The notes: generated by a model not told the origin, from the letters alone. 64,000 nt of DNA from Mactromeris polynyma (GCA_032209605.1 JASFXZ010000003.1:33258762-33322761), one strand, 5' to 3'; shown: positions 41,041 to 53,811, counted from the first letter of the stretch. Numbers and translations are program-made.

Positions 41041-41115
41041 CAGATATGAGGCTCACACCCACGTCTCAACCCTGAACACCGGTACAGGGCTTAACCAACT
41101 GAGCTAACCATGAGC
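41041..41115 (-). repeat. tRNA-like unit (second of a minus-strand pair)
   Basis: On the minus strand: GGTTAGCTCAGTTGGTTAAG, then 'gggttgagacgtgggtgtg' in the T-arm position. The structure is degenerate. Pairs with the unit at 41241-41330. Confidence 0.55.
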
Positions 41116-41240
41116 TTATCTTGCCCCACCACCCATTTTATCATTGAAGCTTCAGGCATCAAAGCCTGGTACCTAAAACGTGCCCATCTTTATTAGAAAA
41201 CGTGCTTACATTGTTTCCACTGGTGTAAACTTAAGAGGAG

Positions 41241-41330
41241 AAGCAAGTGCTGAATGTGTGACTTGAACCCATGCCCCATGAACACTAGTGCAGCAGTGGC
41301 TCTACCAACTGAGCAAACAAGTTCTTGCTT
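41241..41330 (-). repeat. tRNA-like unit (first of a minus-strand pair)
   Basis: Minus strand: AAGCAAG at one end pairs perfectly with CTTGCTT at the other. Between them are TTTGCTCAGTTGGTAGAGCC and GGGTTCAAGTCACACA (A- and B-box-like). tRNA-derived SINE head rather than a tRNA. Confidence 0.6.
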
Positions 41331-41523
41331 CTACGCTAGACCACTGCTTTTTGTCTGCTATATGTTTATGGATGCATCTTGGGAGTTTTGTATAGTCTGT
41401 GAGTTAGCATTTTGAAATCAGTATGGAAACCAGTATGGATTTAAGAAATTTTACAGTACTGATATGAAAAACATCCTAAATAGCATTCAGTCCAATGAAA
41501 ATGAAATAAACATGTCATTGATT

Positions 41524-41669
41524 ATAGTGACTTGTGTAACACCAAGTACCTTACCTGTATATAGTGACTTGTGTAACACCAAGTACCTTACCTGTCTATA
41601 GTGACTTGTGTAACACCAAGTACCTTACCTGTCTATAGTGACTTGTGTAACACCAAGTACCTTACCTGT
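41524..41669. repeat. Tandem repeat, about 36-bp unit, 4 copies
   Basis: Four nearly identical copies of 'atagtgacttgtgtaacacc' followed by 'aagtaccttacctgt'. Only the 'gtat'/'gtct' junction varies. Confidence 0.95.
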
Positions 41670-42918
41670 CAGCTTCATTATATTTGGATTGTTGCTTATA
41701 CTGACTGAAGTCACTTGTAACTTCGGTTTGAATACTTATAACTTGGTTTTGTGAATATTACATGTCAAGATTTGTTGTTCAAAAATGAATATCTGTATTT
41801 CATTAATTGCTTGGATTTGCTGGCATCTGTCCTATTATGTACTGTAAATTTCCTGTAGTATTTTCTGTTGTAAATACAAGGTTTAATATAATCTTTAACA
41901 ATTGAATGCATGTAAGGGAGGTAATTGTGACAAAATATGGTTTTAGAGTTTTGGAGTTGTCTTTCTTTGCATTGCTTAATGATTGTATCTTATCAGCTGT
42001 GCCAATATTATACTAATGGATTGATTAAATAGTCGGATAGCTGTACTTGACCTTATTTACTTACAGCACCTAATTTAAATAAATCTTAGACAAGAATTCC
42101 TAAAATAGAAAAACAGTGTTTACATTACTAATGTGTTTTATTTTAAGACTGTGCATGAGGTCTAGTTGCATTATCATGCTATACTTTCATTCAGTTTATT
42201 TGTAATCAATTCTTTCTGATAAAATCTGTCAGCTTCTTTGGATCAATTTACTAGTAATGAATTTGTTCTCTTAAACTCAATGTTTAATAATGTTCAAAAG
42301 AACATTACTATGTAGATGTTAAGCATGAGCAAGCATAAATATTTGGTAAACTATTTTCTATTCATAATCTATAATATATAATAAAAATAATAAAGATAAT
42401 TTATATCTAGTCTATAAAATGTTTGAAGTATGTTCACACTAGTATTGATTGTTAAATCTATTCAAGGTTCAAGAATGTAAATGACAATAAATTTAGTTGT
42501 CATAGGAAAGTACTTTTGTATTATGTATAACTATTTTTGCCTGGTATATGGCTCAAGTTTTCAAATAAGGTCAAATAAAATAGTACTTGTTCTCTCAATA
42601 CCTCAAAGATCATTTTATGGGTTAGGATTTCGTAACTTGATCCTCCAAATGTGTTAAGACATAATCAATGGTGAATTGTTTATTTTAGATGCATTATTTT
42701 GATAAACACACACACTACAATGTAAACAGTCTACAAGGTACAGACATAAAACATAGATTGAATATATACAATCCAATATACATTCAACACTTAGATAAGT
42801 TTATTCTGTTAAATAAGACAGTAGAAGTAAGGAGTGTTTTTACAATCATGCAAGTCTATTATCACAGAAATGGTTTCCTGGCTAAATGAAGTTAATCTCA
42901 ACTCAATTGGAACTTCAT

Positions 42919-42993
42919 TTATATGGGTTCTGCTTATATGGGTTCTGCTTATATGGGTTCTGCTTATATGGGTTCTGCTTATATGGGTTCTGC
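42919..42993. repeat. 15-bp tandem repeat, 5 copies
   Basis: Five exact copies of TTATATGGGTTCTGC, directly abutting the interspersed element at 42994. The frame through it reads repeated MGSAY and is not a gene. Confidence 0.97.
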
Positions 42994-43165
42994 TAGGTGC
43001 GGAATCTTAAGGGGCATTTTGATAATTTTGGATTTTACCATTTTAGAGCAAAAATACCTATATTTTAGAGATAGATTGACCATTCAGCAAGAAATCATGA
43101 GGGTCAAAATGTTGCTTTTTGGAAACTCCAAGGGTCAAATCCAGGGTCAATGGAGCCCTTAATTT
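42994..43165. repeat. Interspersed element, copy 2
   Basis: Contains 'ggggcattttgataatttt', 'gattgaccattcagcaag', 'gagggtcaaaatgttgcttt' and 'ccagggtcaatggagccc', matching 38018-38240 in order. Confidence 0.65.
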
Positions 43166-44039
43166 AAGAAAGTACATGTACATAGATACAAAATATTGTG
43201 AAGGACCCATATTTAATGATTATATGCCAATATTTTTCTAATGTTGATACTAGACTGAGTAGAATGACTTGTAATGCATTTTATTAAGACCTTTTCAATC
43301 TGAAAGTAACAATCCCTTTATTCATAATACTAGTTTAAGGATTGGAGATACATTATAGCACTATGGTACATTGTGTATTCAACATCAAAGACTGTTTTAT
43401 TGCTATGGAAAGTAGCATAATTACAAAACCAATGATGGTTTATAAATATTTTATGTTCTTGCAGAACTAACGTATTAAGTTTCACTGCCTGGTGGGAATT
43501 GCATGCTGATAAAATACTAGTATAGACTTCTTTTTTAATTATGTTCATACAACCTGTTCGTTTTCTATTCTTCTGGGGCTGATGTTTTGTGTTCAGTTCA
43601 CTGGATAAGCATTGAATGAACTAGCTCACACTTAAATTCCATCAATCTGTTGTATAACAAAGTTCCGAAAATTTGCATAGATGATTATGATGTTACTGCA
43701 ATTAGTATTCATTGAATATGAATGATTTGGTGGCACCATATTGGCAGTGAATTATGATTGAATCATAACAGGGATTGGTTTTAGTACATAATTATGATGA
43801 ACTTTCATTGTTTTTAACTTGTTGTTAATGATTGTTGTAGTTTGCTTCTGGAAATATCGACATATTGAGTGTCTGATCATAACCTAGATGAATCATTTTT
43901 CAATGTTAATCTATCATGTGAGTTTTGTGTTTTTTTTGTTACCTGGGACAACTGTACTTGAATGTGAATTAACTTTTTTGTACTCACTAATTTCATTGCG
44001 GTAGTCTTCTTTGTCTGGTATCTTGCTACTGGGAAATAA

Positions 44040-44170
44040 GCAGCTGCGGATATTTAGACGAAATGCTTGGCTCTAGGGTTGGAAAGTAGACCAAAAACAG
44101 ACATTTTGTCTAATTCTCTTCAGTCAGCCTGTCACCCCAGCACCTCCCCCTCTGGGACAAAATTTTGTTA
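44040..44170. mobile_element. Half copy of the TTTTGCCC MITE family
   Basis: Contains 'gaaatgcttggctctagggt', 'agacattttgtctaattctc' and 'ctgggacaaaattttgtta', matching the right half of 55181-55498. Confidence 0.55.
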
Positions 44171-46982
44171 GGTAAGTTTTATGAAAATATGCTGTAAACA
44201 GTCACCTTTTACACAATTGAATGCCGTTTTGTTTGCATATTTTTATGGAACCTTATTTATACTGTATTATGAGCCCCGTGTAATTTTGAAAGGAGGGTGT
44301 CTATTTCAAAAATCAATGAATTGAGTGGACTTCTAGGGGGAAAAAGATGTTGTGGTATGAAACTTGGACAAATCTCTCTTGCTTGTGGAGTTCAAGTCAC
44401 AGATCATGTGTTATCTTTCGTGCCTTGGTTTATAAATCTTATAAATTTTATCATATTTGTCTAGCCTTGTATAATATCTTATGTCACTGTAAAAATGATT
44501 GTTAGTGACAAGATGTTGCATGACATTGGCGTCACTTTTCTTTCAATGCAAAGAAGGATTTCTTCCCGTTTCACCGCCATTGTTTAGAGACAAAAGAAAT
44601 ATTGGATACTATTTCTGGACAAACTTAGGGCCCTTTCATACTATGAAATTTTGGATAAAAAGAATCTATCAAATGAGTGTTGGTCCCTGCGAAATTGTTC
44701 ATGTTATCATTTGATATATAAGGATGTCATATGTTTGAATTTATGACTGCCACATTATGATTTATATACATTAACCAATGTCTGAATCTAGCCAGATATT
44801 GTCATCTAAATATATGTAGGATTTTCATTATGGGACAACTGGGAGATGTGACAGGTTTTGGTTTAAGAAGATCGATCTTTTTATATATTTGGATGTTTTC
44901 AAGCATGAATGTTTTTCCTTTGCAAAACAAGCACAAGATTTTGTACTGTGTAGTACATGTGTGAGAATTCACCACATATTTGCAGAATTCTGTGGATTTT
45001 GAGATTGATGAAAATGTACATTACAACATGAACATGTGCCCCCTGAACCCCCTCCTTGAAAGGTTCCGCTGAATTTAACATTTTCCACTTTCGTGCCTGT
45101 TGGTATTAAAACTATATGGTTTGTTTGCCTTGAGTCGTGGTTATGGAAATCATGTGCATATCATAAAAAGAATGATCATATTTGCCAACTTCCTGCAGTT
45201 ATTTCTCTACCAGCTGCCATGTTTTAGCATATTTACAGCACCAATTGTGCATACATTTGTGTGTACAACATCAAGTCAAGATGAAAACATTGGGTTTTTG
45301 GGTTACTTTGACAACACAGAGAATAAGTGTAAATTAATGCTTTCAAACTGCACAAAATATTTTTCTTACTCAATATTGACCTGCTTTTGATACATTTTCA
45401 TCTTGGGAATAATTCTTTGGACTCTAATCGCTTCAGCCAGTCCAAATCCATGACTCAAGCCAACCATGATTCAATCAAATGCCTACAACTGTACTTTTAA
45501 TAAAGTTGAAAGTATTACAGAAGATATGGTATTAATAAAAAGTATATTATGACGAGGCTGTAATCGAAATGCAGGTAAAAATATATTTGATCGTTGCTGA
45601 TGAAGTCAAAGTCCCCAAACATCATCCTATTTTTAGATATCAGCTTTAAATTTTACATGACTATTGAAATTCTAATGAAACTATACAAATGACTTTAAGC
45701 ATATTGAGTGAGAAGTGTGTCCGCTTGAAAGCAGGTCTGTTCTCCAAAGGACCCAGGCAAGAGCATTTATATTTTTCTGTGGGGGTGTTGTTCACCTACT
45801 ATTGGCTTCTCTTGTCCAGAATGTGAGCTATTATGGTCACCATGACAGATACGTGAGCTAGCTGTCGGCATCACAGAAGATATACATGTACACAGGTTTC
45901 TCATCAATTACTGATGCTAATAATATTCAGACTCTTCCCTGGTTTATGACACCATGACAAGACATTATTAGCCATATATAATATATCTCACATTTCTAAT
46001 TTGGGTTTTTTTTACCAATGAAGGGTAGAAAAAGCAAGTTAAATACTGTGTGAAGTTTCCAGTATGATACATACAGTACAATAACTCGGATTCTCGGCTA
46101 TTCGACGTAAAAAGTCAATGTAAAAATATCTTGCAACATTAGCTTGTAATTAGGCTAAGCATTTTTTGATTACTGTTATTTTAATTATAATGCTTCATCA
46201 AATTTCACAATCGCGTGTTACTTAGACATCATCAGCTTGCTGAATCTAAATATTAATTAAAATGATTGAAACAAAGAGTATTGTATTTTTTTTTGTATCT
46301 GCATGGAATTAAGGATGTTAATGAGACATGTGATATGTACGTGTTGCATGTTAAATGTTAATTATGAGTATTTATATAATGAGTAAAACTTTGTGACAAA
46401 ATTAAATACTGCCATTGTAATGATGTGGGATGGCCTATGTAATTGCTTGTGGATTATTATTTTAGATTTTTCTGTTCCTAGAATAATTAGATTGAATTAT
46501 GATAATATTTTTAGGTGTTAATTTCAGCCTTTGAATTATGATTTTGTTACCAGTAGATATACAAGAAATAGAATAAATAGAAATGAATGAGTATGCCAGT
46601 GTTGTATACAGGAGATATTGAAGATGAATACCATTGTATTATAATTTGTCCATGTTTTACTGATGTGAGAAAAATGTATATTAAACAATATTTTTTACGT
46701 CATACCAAATATGTTTAAATTCTTGGAATTTTTACACTTAGAGATATAAATCTGTTAAGCAAATTAGCAATTTATTACAAGAAATCTTTAGATACAGGAA
46801 ATAATGCATTGAATAATATAAACTGACATATTTATATTGTTTATCCTCGACTGTTACTTAATAAGTGTTGACATAACTTTAAAAGTAATATTTTCTTAGT
46901 GTATTTATGAAATGTTTTACATAGATGACGTACTTTGTACACGTCTAAATTAAATATCTGTTCTGTTATTCACAAAAAAATG

Positions 46983-47060
46983 ACCTCTCCTTAGCAACAC
47001 CCTTCGGGAGATACAATTTTCAGCTGTTCGCTCTTGGGAGGTTGCTGCTCAATAGAGGAT
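46983..47060. repeat. Short dispersed repeat related to 22436-22500
   Basis: 'cctctccttagcaacaccct' ... 'gggaggttgctgctcaatag' parallels 'gtctccatagcaacactttt' ... 'gagaggttgttgctcaaaaa' near GLUD. A 44-bp minisatellite with similar wording (gaggctgtagctcaagagag) follows at 47101. Confidence 0.5.
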
Positions 47061-47100
47061 GAATCAGTTGTTAAGTTTTACTACTGGAAAATTGATACTG

Positions 47101-47320
47101 TTGTTGAAGAGATCTCGAGGCTGTAGCTCAAGAGAGGGCCACTGTTGTTGAAGAGATCTCGAGGCTGTAGCTCAAGAGAGGGCCACTGTTGTTGAAGAGA
47201 TCTCGAGGCTGTAGCTCAAGAGAGGGCCACTGTTGTTGAAGAGATCTTGAGGCTGTAGCTCAAGAGAGGGCCACTGTTGTTGAAGAGATCTCGAGGCTGT
47301 AGCTCAAGAGAGGGCCACTG
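47101..47320. repeat. 44-bp tandem repeat, 5 copies
   Basis: Five copies of 'ttgttgaagagatctcgagg' plus 'ctgtagctcaagagagggcc' plus 'actg' at 47101, 47145, 47189, 47233 and 47277, with a single c/t change in copy 4. A partial unit follows. Confidence 0.97.
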
Positions 47321-47840
47321 TAGAGAGGCTGTACTGTAGACAAACAATAATGTAAATAAATCAGGATGTTTTTTTTTAATATTTGGCTTCACATTGCTGA
47401 GAAACATTTTCTAATGTCAGGAATTCAGTTTTGTTGTGTAGAAGCAAGGTATTGTTTGTGCTTCAATCACTTAATCATGTTGCTTTTAAGTTCTATTTTG
47501 AGTATAGAGCATTTCAAAGTGAAGTATTATACACTGCATGGAAGAAAGTACTAACTGTGACAGAGCTTGTAGAATGAAGTAAGTCTGATGAGTGTAAACG
47601 TGATAATTATCTAGGAACAGGTGCTTGTATCAAAACAGGTGTGTTGCAAGGATTTAGTGATACAAATCTCACCGGTATTGCTCTGTGATCTCTTTGTTAG
47701 TTAAAAATTGGCTGATCCCTTCATTAAAACAATTAATGTAGTTAGTGACATTTGTGTAATATATTTATTCTCATTTCCATTTCATATTTACTTGTATAAT
47801 AGAATTTGTATTTAATTAGAATTTTGTTGCATACAGTTTG

Positions 47841-48558
47841 TACAGTTGAACCCCGTTATGTCGACATCGGTAATATCGACCTTCCGGTTTAGTCGACATA
47901 TTTGTAAAGTCCCGATTTCTGTCGCTATATATTGTATATGGAAAATGATTTATATGTCGACATTTCTATGTCGACAATTTAGGCTATGTCTCTGGCCGAA
48001 AGAGTGTTTTCACACCTTAATGTACTTGTTTGTGTCGACATCCTCTCGACGTGATTGAAATTGAAAAGGTGTCAATTTGACCGTGAAGAGATAAACAATT
48101 TTATCTCGACCTATTGTTTGTGTCACAATTAATTCGTTCACAGTTTGTAAAACTGATCTTTAAATTAACATCGTAGTTTGCAATATGATTGATAAGTGTC
48201 GCAGCGAATATTTACCAGTTTCAGTAAAACTGATAAATTCAGCCACTCGCCGTATATGATTAAATATTGTTGAAAAAAGGGCATTAAACCCGAAAAACAA
48301 CATAAAAATAGAACATACACATATATTATGTCTGTGATATTATTTATTTAAAGTATACCAAATATCATGATTCAATTAGTTTTACAACACCTGCAGCAAA
48401 ACACACGAGTGGTAAGTTTTACAACACCACCATAGCAAAAATACGTATATACAAGACAAGCAAGTTTGCCAGTACTGGAATCGGATGTGTCGACATTCGG
48501 ATATGTCGACATATTTTATCAGGTCCCTGTAATGTCGACATAACGGGTTTCGACTGTA
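47841..48558. mobile_element. 718-bp Tigger/pogo-like TIR element rich in GTCGAC
   Basis: The left end TACAGTTGAACCCCGTTATG continues TCGACAT; the reverse complement of the right end is TACAGTCGAAACCCGTTATG then TCGACAT. CAGT termini flanked by TA fit the pogo/Tigger group of Tc1/mariner. TGTCGACAT motifs are repeated near both ends. No transposase frame; non-autonomous. Confidence 0.85.
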
Positions 48559-48854
48559 TATGGGAAATATTCATTGTCCTAACATAATTACCTCTTGAAT
48601 GTCAACTTTATTTTAAATCTATTACCATCCTCAAAATTAAAATGCTTTTACCCAGTCATAAAACATGTTATTTCTCAATCTCATTATGTACTTACCAGAT
48701 GAGTAGGAAATATGAACACAGCTTAATTTGCTGGTCTGTCATGATGTACAGCTTTTCAAAGGGACATAACTACATTACATGTTGTTACTTTGTCACGCAT
48801 CCAGTGTTTGTCTGTACATTAGCTTCTAGCATGAATAATTATATGTGTGTTTTT

Positions 48855-49686
48855 AGCTCACCTTGAGCACTTGTGAGCTATTGGGATCGCCCTGTGTCCG
48901 TCATCATTTGTCAACAATTTAGACTGTTAACACTCTAGAGGTAACATCCTTTACCTGATCTGCATGAAATTTGGTCAGAATGTTTATCTCAATGAAATCT
49001 AGGCCAACTTCGAAACTGGGTCATCTGGGGTCAACAACTATGTCACTAGTTCAAATTATAGTAAAACCTTGTAATCAGTCCAGAGGTCACACTTTTGACT
49101 GGATTTATATGAGACGTGGGTAGAATGTTTGCCTCAATAAAAATTAGGTCAAGATCGAAACTGGGTTATCTGGGGTCAAACACAAGGTCACTAGGGCCAA
49201 TTATTGTAAAACATTGTTATCACTCCAGAGATCACAATTGTGACTTGATTTACATGAGACATGGTCAGAATGTTTGTCTCATTGAAATCTAGGCCAAGTT
49301 CGAAACTGGGTCATGTGGGGTCATAAACTAGGTCACTAGGTCCAATTATAGTAAAACCTTGTTAACACTCCAGAGGTTACATTTTTTTACTTTATGTACA
49401 TGAGACTTGGTCAAAATGTTTGCTTTAATAAAATCTAGGTCATCTGAGGTCACAGAATCAAATGATTGAAACTCCTATTAGGATTCTCTGGAGGCTGCAT
49501 TTTCTACCGAAACTACATACAACTTGAATGTTTGTCTTAATAAAATGCAAGTACAGTGTGGCACTGGGTCATGTTGGGTCAAATGTAGGTCACAAAGTCA
49601 AATCATTGAAAATCCTTTTGGACTCTCTTGAAGCCAAGATGGCAATGTTCTCAGGTGAGCGTTAAGGGCCACCATGGTCCTCTTGT
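48855..49686. repeat. Large dispersed repeat, 'agctcacc ... ctcttgttt' type
   Basis: Head 'agctcaccttgagcacttgt', tail 'ggtgagcgttaagggccacc' and 'atggtcctcttgttt'. In between, about five degenerate units of roughly 145 bp carry 'ctccagaggtcac', 'catgagacttggtcagaatg' and 'gaaactgggtcatctggggt'. Head and tail are related inverses (agctcacc/ggtgagc). The tail recurs at 57740-57775. Confidence 0.8.
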
Positions 49687-50060
49687 TTTTATAAACGTTC
49701 ATTGAAAGTCCTTTAGAATGTAAAACTCATCCATTTTAAATATTATGTAACCTAATAGTTATTTGTAAATGGAATAAAGAACCAATCAGTATAATGTTCA
49801 ATTAAAAAGATCACATTATGATATACATATAGTGATATATAGATGAACACTTGTTTTTGTAGTGCAACTTAATAGGATCTTATCATCTTGGAGTTCAAGT
49901 TAAATAAATGCCCAGTTGTTTGCATGGAAACATTGAATTAGAAACAAGTGATAACAATACCATGTAGAAATGCGGCTGCATTCAGAAATTCTTATTCTAG
50001 TTGTTTGTCAGGGTGGGTCAAATTGCTGAGACAATTCTTGGCAACTTTTGTGTTGTAAGC

Positions 50061-51014
50061 CACTACAGTCATTTTCTTAAGGACTGATATGTGTCATAGG
50101 CCAATACTCTCATTTACTTAAGAACAGCCTTTGCGTCATAGGCCAAAAACCTCATTTACTTATGGACAACCTTTGTGTCATAGGCCACTACACTCATTTA
50201 CTTATGGACAACCTTTGTGTCAATTAGGCCACTACACTCGTTTACTTATGGACAACCTTTGTGTCAATTAGGCCACTACACTCATTTACTTATGGACAAC
50301 CTTTGTGTCATAGGCCACTACACTCGTTTACTTATGGACAACCTTTGTGTCAATTAGGCCACTACACTCATTTACTTATGGACAACCTTTGTGTCAATTA
50401 GGCCACTACACTCGTTTACTTATGAACAACCTTTGTGTCAATTAGGCCACTACACTCATTTACTTATGGACAACCTTTGTGTCATAGGCCACTACACTCA
50501 TTTACTTATGGACAACCTTTGTGTCAATTAGGCCACTACAATCGTTTACTTATGGACAACCTTTGTGTCAATTAGGCCACTACACTCATTTACTTATGGA
50601 CAACCTTTGTGTCATAGGCCACTACACTCCTCTACTTACGGACAACCTTTGTGCCATAGGCCACTACACTCGTTTACTTATGGACAACCTTGGTGTCATA
50701 GGCCACTACACTCATTTACTTATGGACAACCTTGGTGTCATAGGCCAAAACACTCATTTACCTTGGGACAACCTTTGTGTCATAGGCCAGTCTACATTCA
50801 TTTACTTATGTACAATCTTTGTGTCATAGGCCACTACACTCAATTACTTTGGGACAACCTTGGTGTCATAGGCCACTACACTCATTTACTTAAGGACAAC
50901 CTTGGTGTCATAGGCCACTACACTCATTTACTTTGGGACAACCTTGGTGTCATAGGCCACTACACTCATTTACTTTGGGACAAACTTTGTGTCATAGGCC
51001 ACTACACTCATTTA
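50061..51014. repeat. Satellite, about 43/46-bp unit, about 22 copies
   Basis: Head-to-tail units of 'ggccactacactcatttact' and 'tatggacaacctttgtgtca'. Two variants alternate in part of the array: 'gtcataggcc' (43 bp) and 'gtcaattaggcc' (46 bp). The 5' units are diverged, and the last third has 'tttgggacaaccttggtg'. Plus-strand open frames through it give repeated peptides and are not treated as genes. Confidence 0.95.
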
Positions 51015-51267
51015 CAAGTCTGACTCTAGTTCAATGCACATTACACAAATTGACTATTGATTCTGATGTATGAAAAATATCACAGTCACATGTGAGTTTG
51101 TGACTTACATAATTATCAAATAAGGTAATTTTATGCAATTATCTCTCCTGGCAGTTACTAAATGCTTGGATACTTTCTTTGTGCTTGATAATTGTGACTG
51201 AATTAGCCTAAGCTTACTATAATTTGTGTGCTATGCACAAATGTGCACATACCCAATAATACATATA

Positions 51268-53811
51268 GGGCCCGTTTTATCAATATTCGTACGAACGAGC
51301 GTTCGTAAGATACGAAATGTTCGTAAGAATTGTCTTACGAAAATACTTACGACCGTTTTATCAACGCGGTCGTAAGTATGACCGTGATCTTACGAATAAG
51401 AATGTTCGTGGGCATAGTAAATCCGAGTACACGCTCTTCATGGGGAGGTCAAAAGAGACGTATATCGCAGGTGTCTGGACACTACGGACCACGGACATTA
51501 CGGACCAGACTCTTCGGACCATATGTAGGGACATAACGGGCCAAGCATTTAAAAAAAAGATTTTCAATAAGTTTACCTTTAATGAATGCAGAAACTGATT
51601 CTTATATAATCATTATTCGTGATTTTATGGTAAATTCGAGGTTAGATCGATACATATATTCGAATATCAACCAACATTTAACACAGCATGTATTTTGCAT
51701 GGCGCGCTGGACAACTTCCTTGTATGAAAGGAGCCCAAAATTATGAATTGAAGACGTTTTAGCCATTGAAGCAACAGCACTGAATGAGCCCATTCAAATA
51801 TGTTTGCGTTAAGATGAGCCAGATGCATTTTTAACGCAGTGTGTATTTTTGCATATCACGCCCACAAATATGTTGGTCTCTCAATTTATAACGTATGAAT
51901 TTGAAAAAAAGTGATTTGCTTATGACTCATCAAACTCGAAAGAAAGAATGCATACAGTCATTTTATTCTGCTGCGTTTATGCAAACATATTCTAGCCAAC
52001 TTATTCAAAATACTGAAAAGAATCCCTTGTCAGTTTTAGTTTGAATGGAAATTCTTTATACGACACACACAATGAATTCAAAGCTTATAACATGTAAAAC
52101 TGCATTTATATCCACGAGTAGATTGAAACGTATGCATTGAAATAAAATGTATTCAATTTGTAATATAAATCGACTGGAGTTAACAATATCTCACTTTATA
52201 AGTTAAATCATGCTTTATATATTGACAACAAATGGTTAAAATGAACTAAATAGAACATTCTTCTGTATTTAAAATGAAATTTTCATGTTGTGACATAAAA
52301 CTGTAAGATTATTGAATATATGGAAAAATATTCACATTTTTTAAATCAGAAAGAAATTTTGAAGTTTTAATAATACTAACCGATATTTAGACATGCAACT
52401 TTTTTCTTCATCAAAAACAGTTCAAGTTTTCATTGTGCCATTTTAAAAAAAAATCTCTACCAACTTACACTTTAAAGTTTAATTCTTTTATTTAAAAAAA
52501 ACTTCAAAGCGGCAATGCATATTCATGTCAAAAACGAGGCAAACTAACTTCTCAGAGAAAGACGAGAAAGACGAAAAAACTTCGGTGGACAGCTGCTTTA
52601 AAGTACTGGGACAACGTATCAGATCACTGAACAGTGTTTAATAAGATATACCGGCAGATATGCCTGCCTTATATTTCTTAAAACATCATGGGTGATCAGG
52701 TTTGCTATTGCAGGTCTGATGACTTATTATATAAGATGCGAATGTTTACCCAACAGGGGCTGGTCATAAGAGGTTCGAACTGAAATATGTACTGTAGTGG
52801 TGTGGCGCTTGATGAGGTGCTCGTAGCCACGCCCCCTCTACACCAGCAGGGCGCTCTACCAACTGTACTAACCAGTTGGCTCTATCACCCCACACCGCTG
52901 CTCTCCTCCCACTTACGTCACTATACTGCTGTTACCTTCATATAATGCGGATGGATGTGCACCCAGTGTGGGGCTCGACCCCTCCCCAACTCTCGTAAGG
53001 TGCTCTGCCGTTTTGTCACACTCTACTACACAGCTTAAGAACTAGTATATTGAGTGGTATTCTAACTCAGAAGAATAAAACTTGCTTAAATGATTTATTA
53101 TTTTCTTGAGTTTGAACTAGAAGATTTAACTTATTGAGGATTTAATACTTTATTTTGCAGTCAAATGTCATTGAGGATGTCATTCAGCTGGTGATGTTAA
53201 TGATGCAGACTACTGTTAAAGAAAATGTGAAGTACTGCTTAAAGTCACAACCACTGTAATTCTAATGACATATAAGAGTTCATAAAATAAACAGTAACAA
53301 TCAAACAAACCATTCAATTGCACAAATTATAATAATTTACCTGTCTTAATACATATTCATCCAGTTCATGTCTTAACAGTTTAAAATTAGGCTTAACAGT
53401 AATCAAATAACAATATTCAATGACATAGCTGATTCTGTATACCATACATTTTAAATCCATGTACAATGCCACATACACACGTCTTATATATTCCTTCTTC
53501 AAACAATAAATACTTATAAATATATTTATTTATTTTTTTTCAGAAATGCCAGACAACTTCATGTGATATGAAGTAGATGAATTTATAAAAAAAGTTCATA
53601 ACTGTTGTTGATTAGTGTGAAATATTAATATCATTTTTGTTACGAACGTTACGAATGCCTATAACCATTCGTAGCATTTTCATTAAAACTTACGAATTCG
53701 TAGCGACTGCATGCGTACGAAAATTTTGATAAAACGCTCTTGAGATCGTAAGAAAGTCGTAAGAAAATCTTACGAAAATTTCGTGCGTAAGAACGTTGAT
53801 AAAACGGGCCC
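51268..53811. mobile_element. 2544-bp TIR transposon with 3-bp ATA duplication
   Basis: Both ends carry GGGCCCGTTTTATCAA as exact inverses, flanked by ATA on each side (51265-51267 and 53812-53814). Inside each end the motif CGTTTTATCAA is repeated and many CTTACGA/TCGTAAG motifs follow. A 3-bp duplication and length suggest a PIF/Harbinger-like group. Only short frames are inside: a minus frame at 51602-51793, and a plus segment 53161-53259 after 'ttttgcag' reading SNVIEDVIQLVMLMMQTTVK. I cannot recognise a transposase, so it is probably non-autonomous or degraded. A tRNA-like pair sits inside. Confidence 0.85.
52806..53015 (-). repeat. tRNA-like pair nested in the TIR element
   Basis: Minus-strand units: 'ACAGTTGGTAGAGCGCCC' with 'GCTACGAGCACC' at about 52806-52890, and 'GGCAGAGCACCTTACGAGAG' with 'GGGGTCGAGCCCCACACT' at about 52960-53015. 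Degenerate; the third instance of paired tRNA-like units in the window. Confidence 0.5.

Noticed and set aside
42923..43162. MGSAY-repeat frame
   Set aside because: Product of a 15-bp tandem repeat running into an interspersed element.
44499..45390. Frames at 44499-44714 and 45100-45390 considered as CNOT6 nuclease exons
   Set aside because: Neither contains any conserved nuclease block, and neither is bounded by a convincing acceptor in the required phase.
50521..51023. Two overlapping plus-strand frames (102 and 152 codons) with repeated peptides
   Set aside because: They are readings of the 43/46-bp satellite in different frames, with no splice context and no non-repeat sequence.
53161..53259. 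Possible exon reading SNVIEDVIQLVMLMMQTTVK
   Set aside because: Inside the 2544-bp TIR element, short, and with no partner exon or recognisable transposase match; noted only within that element.
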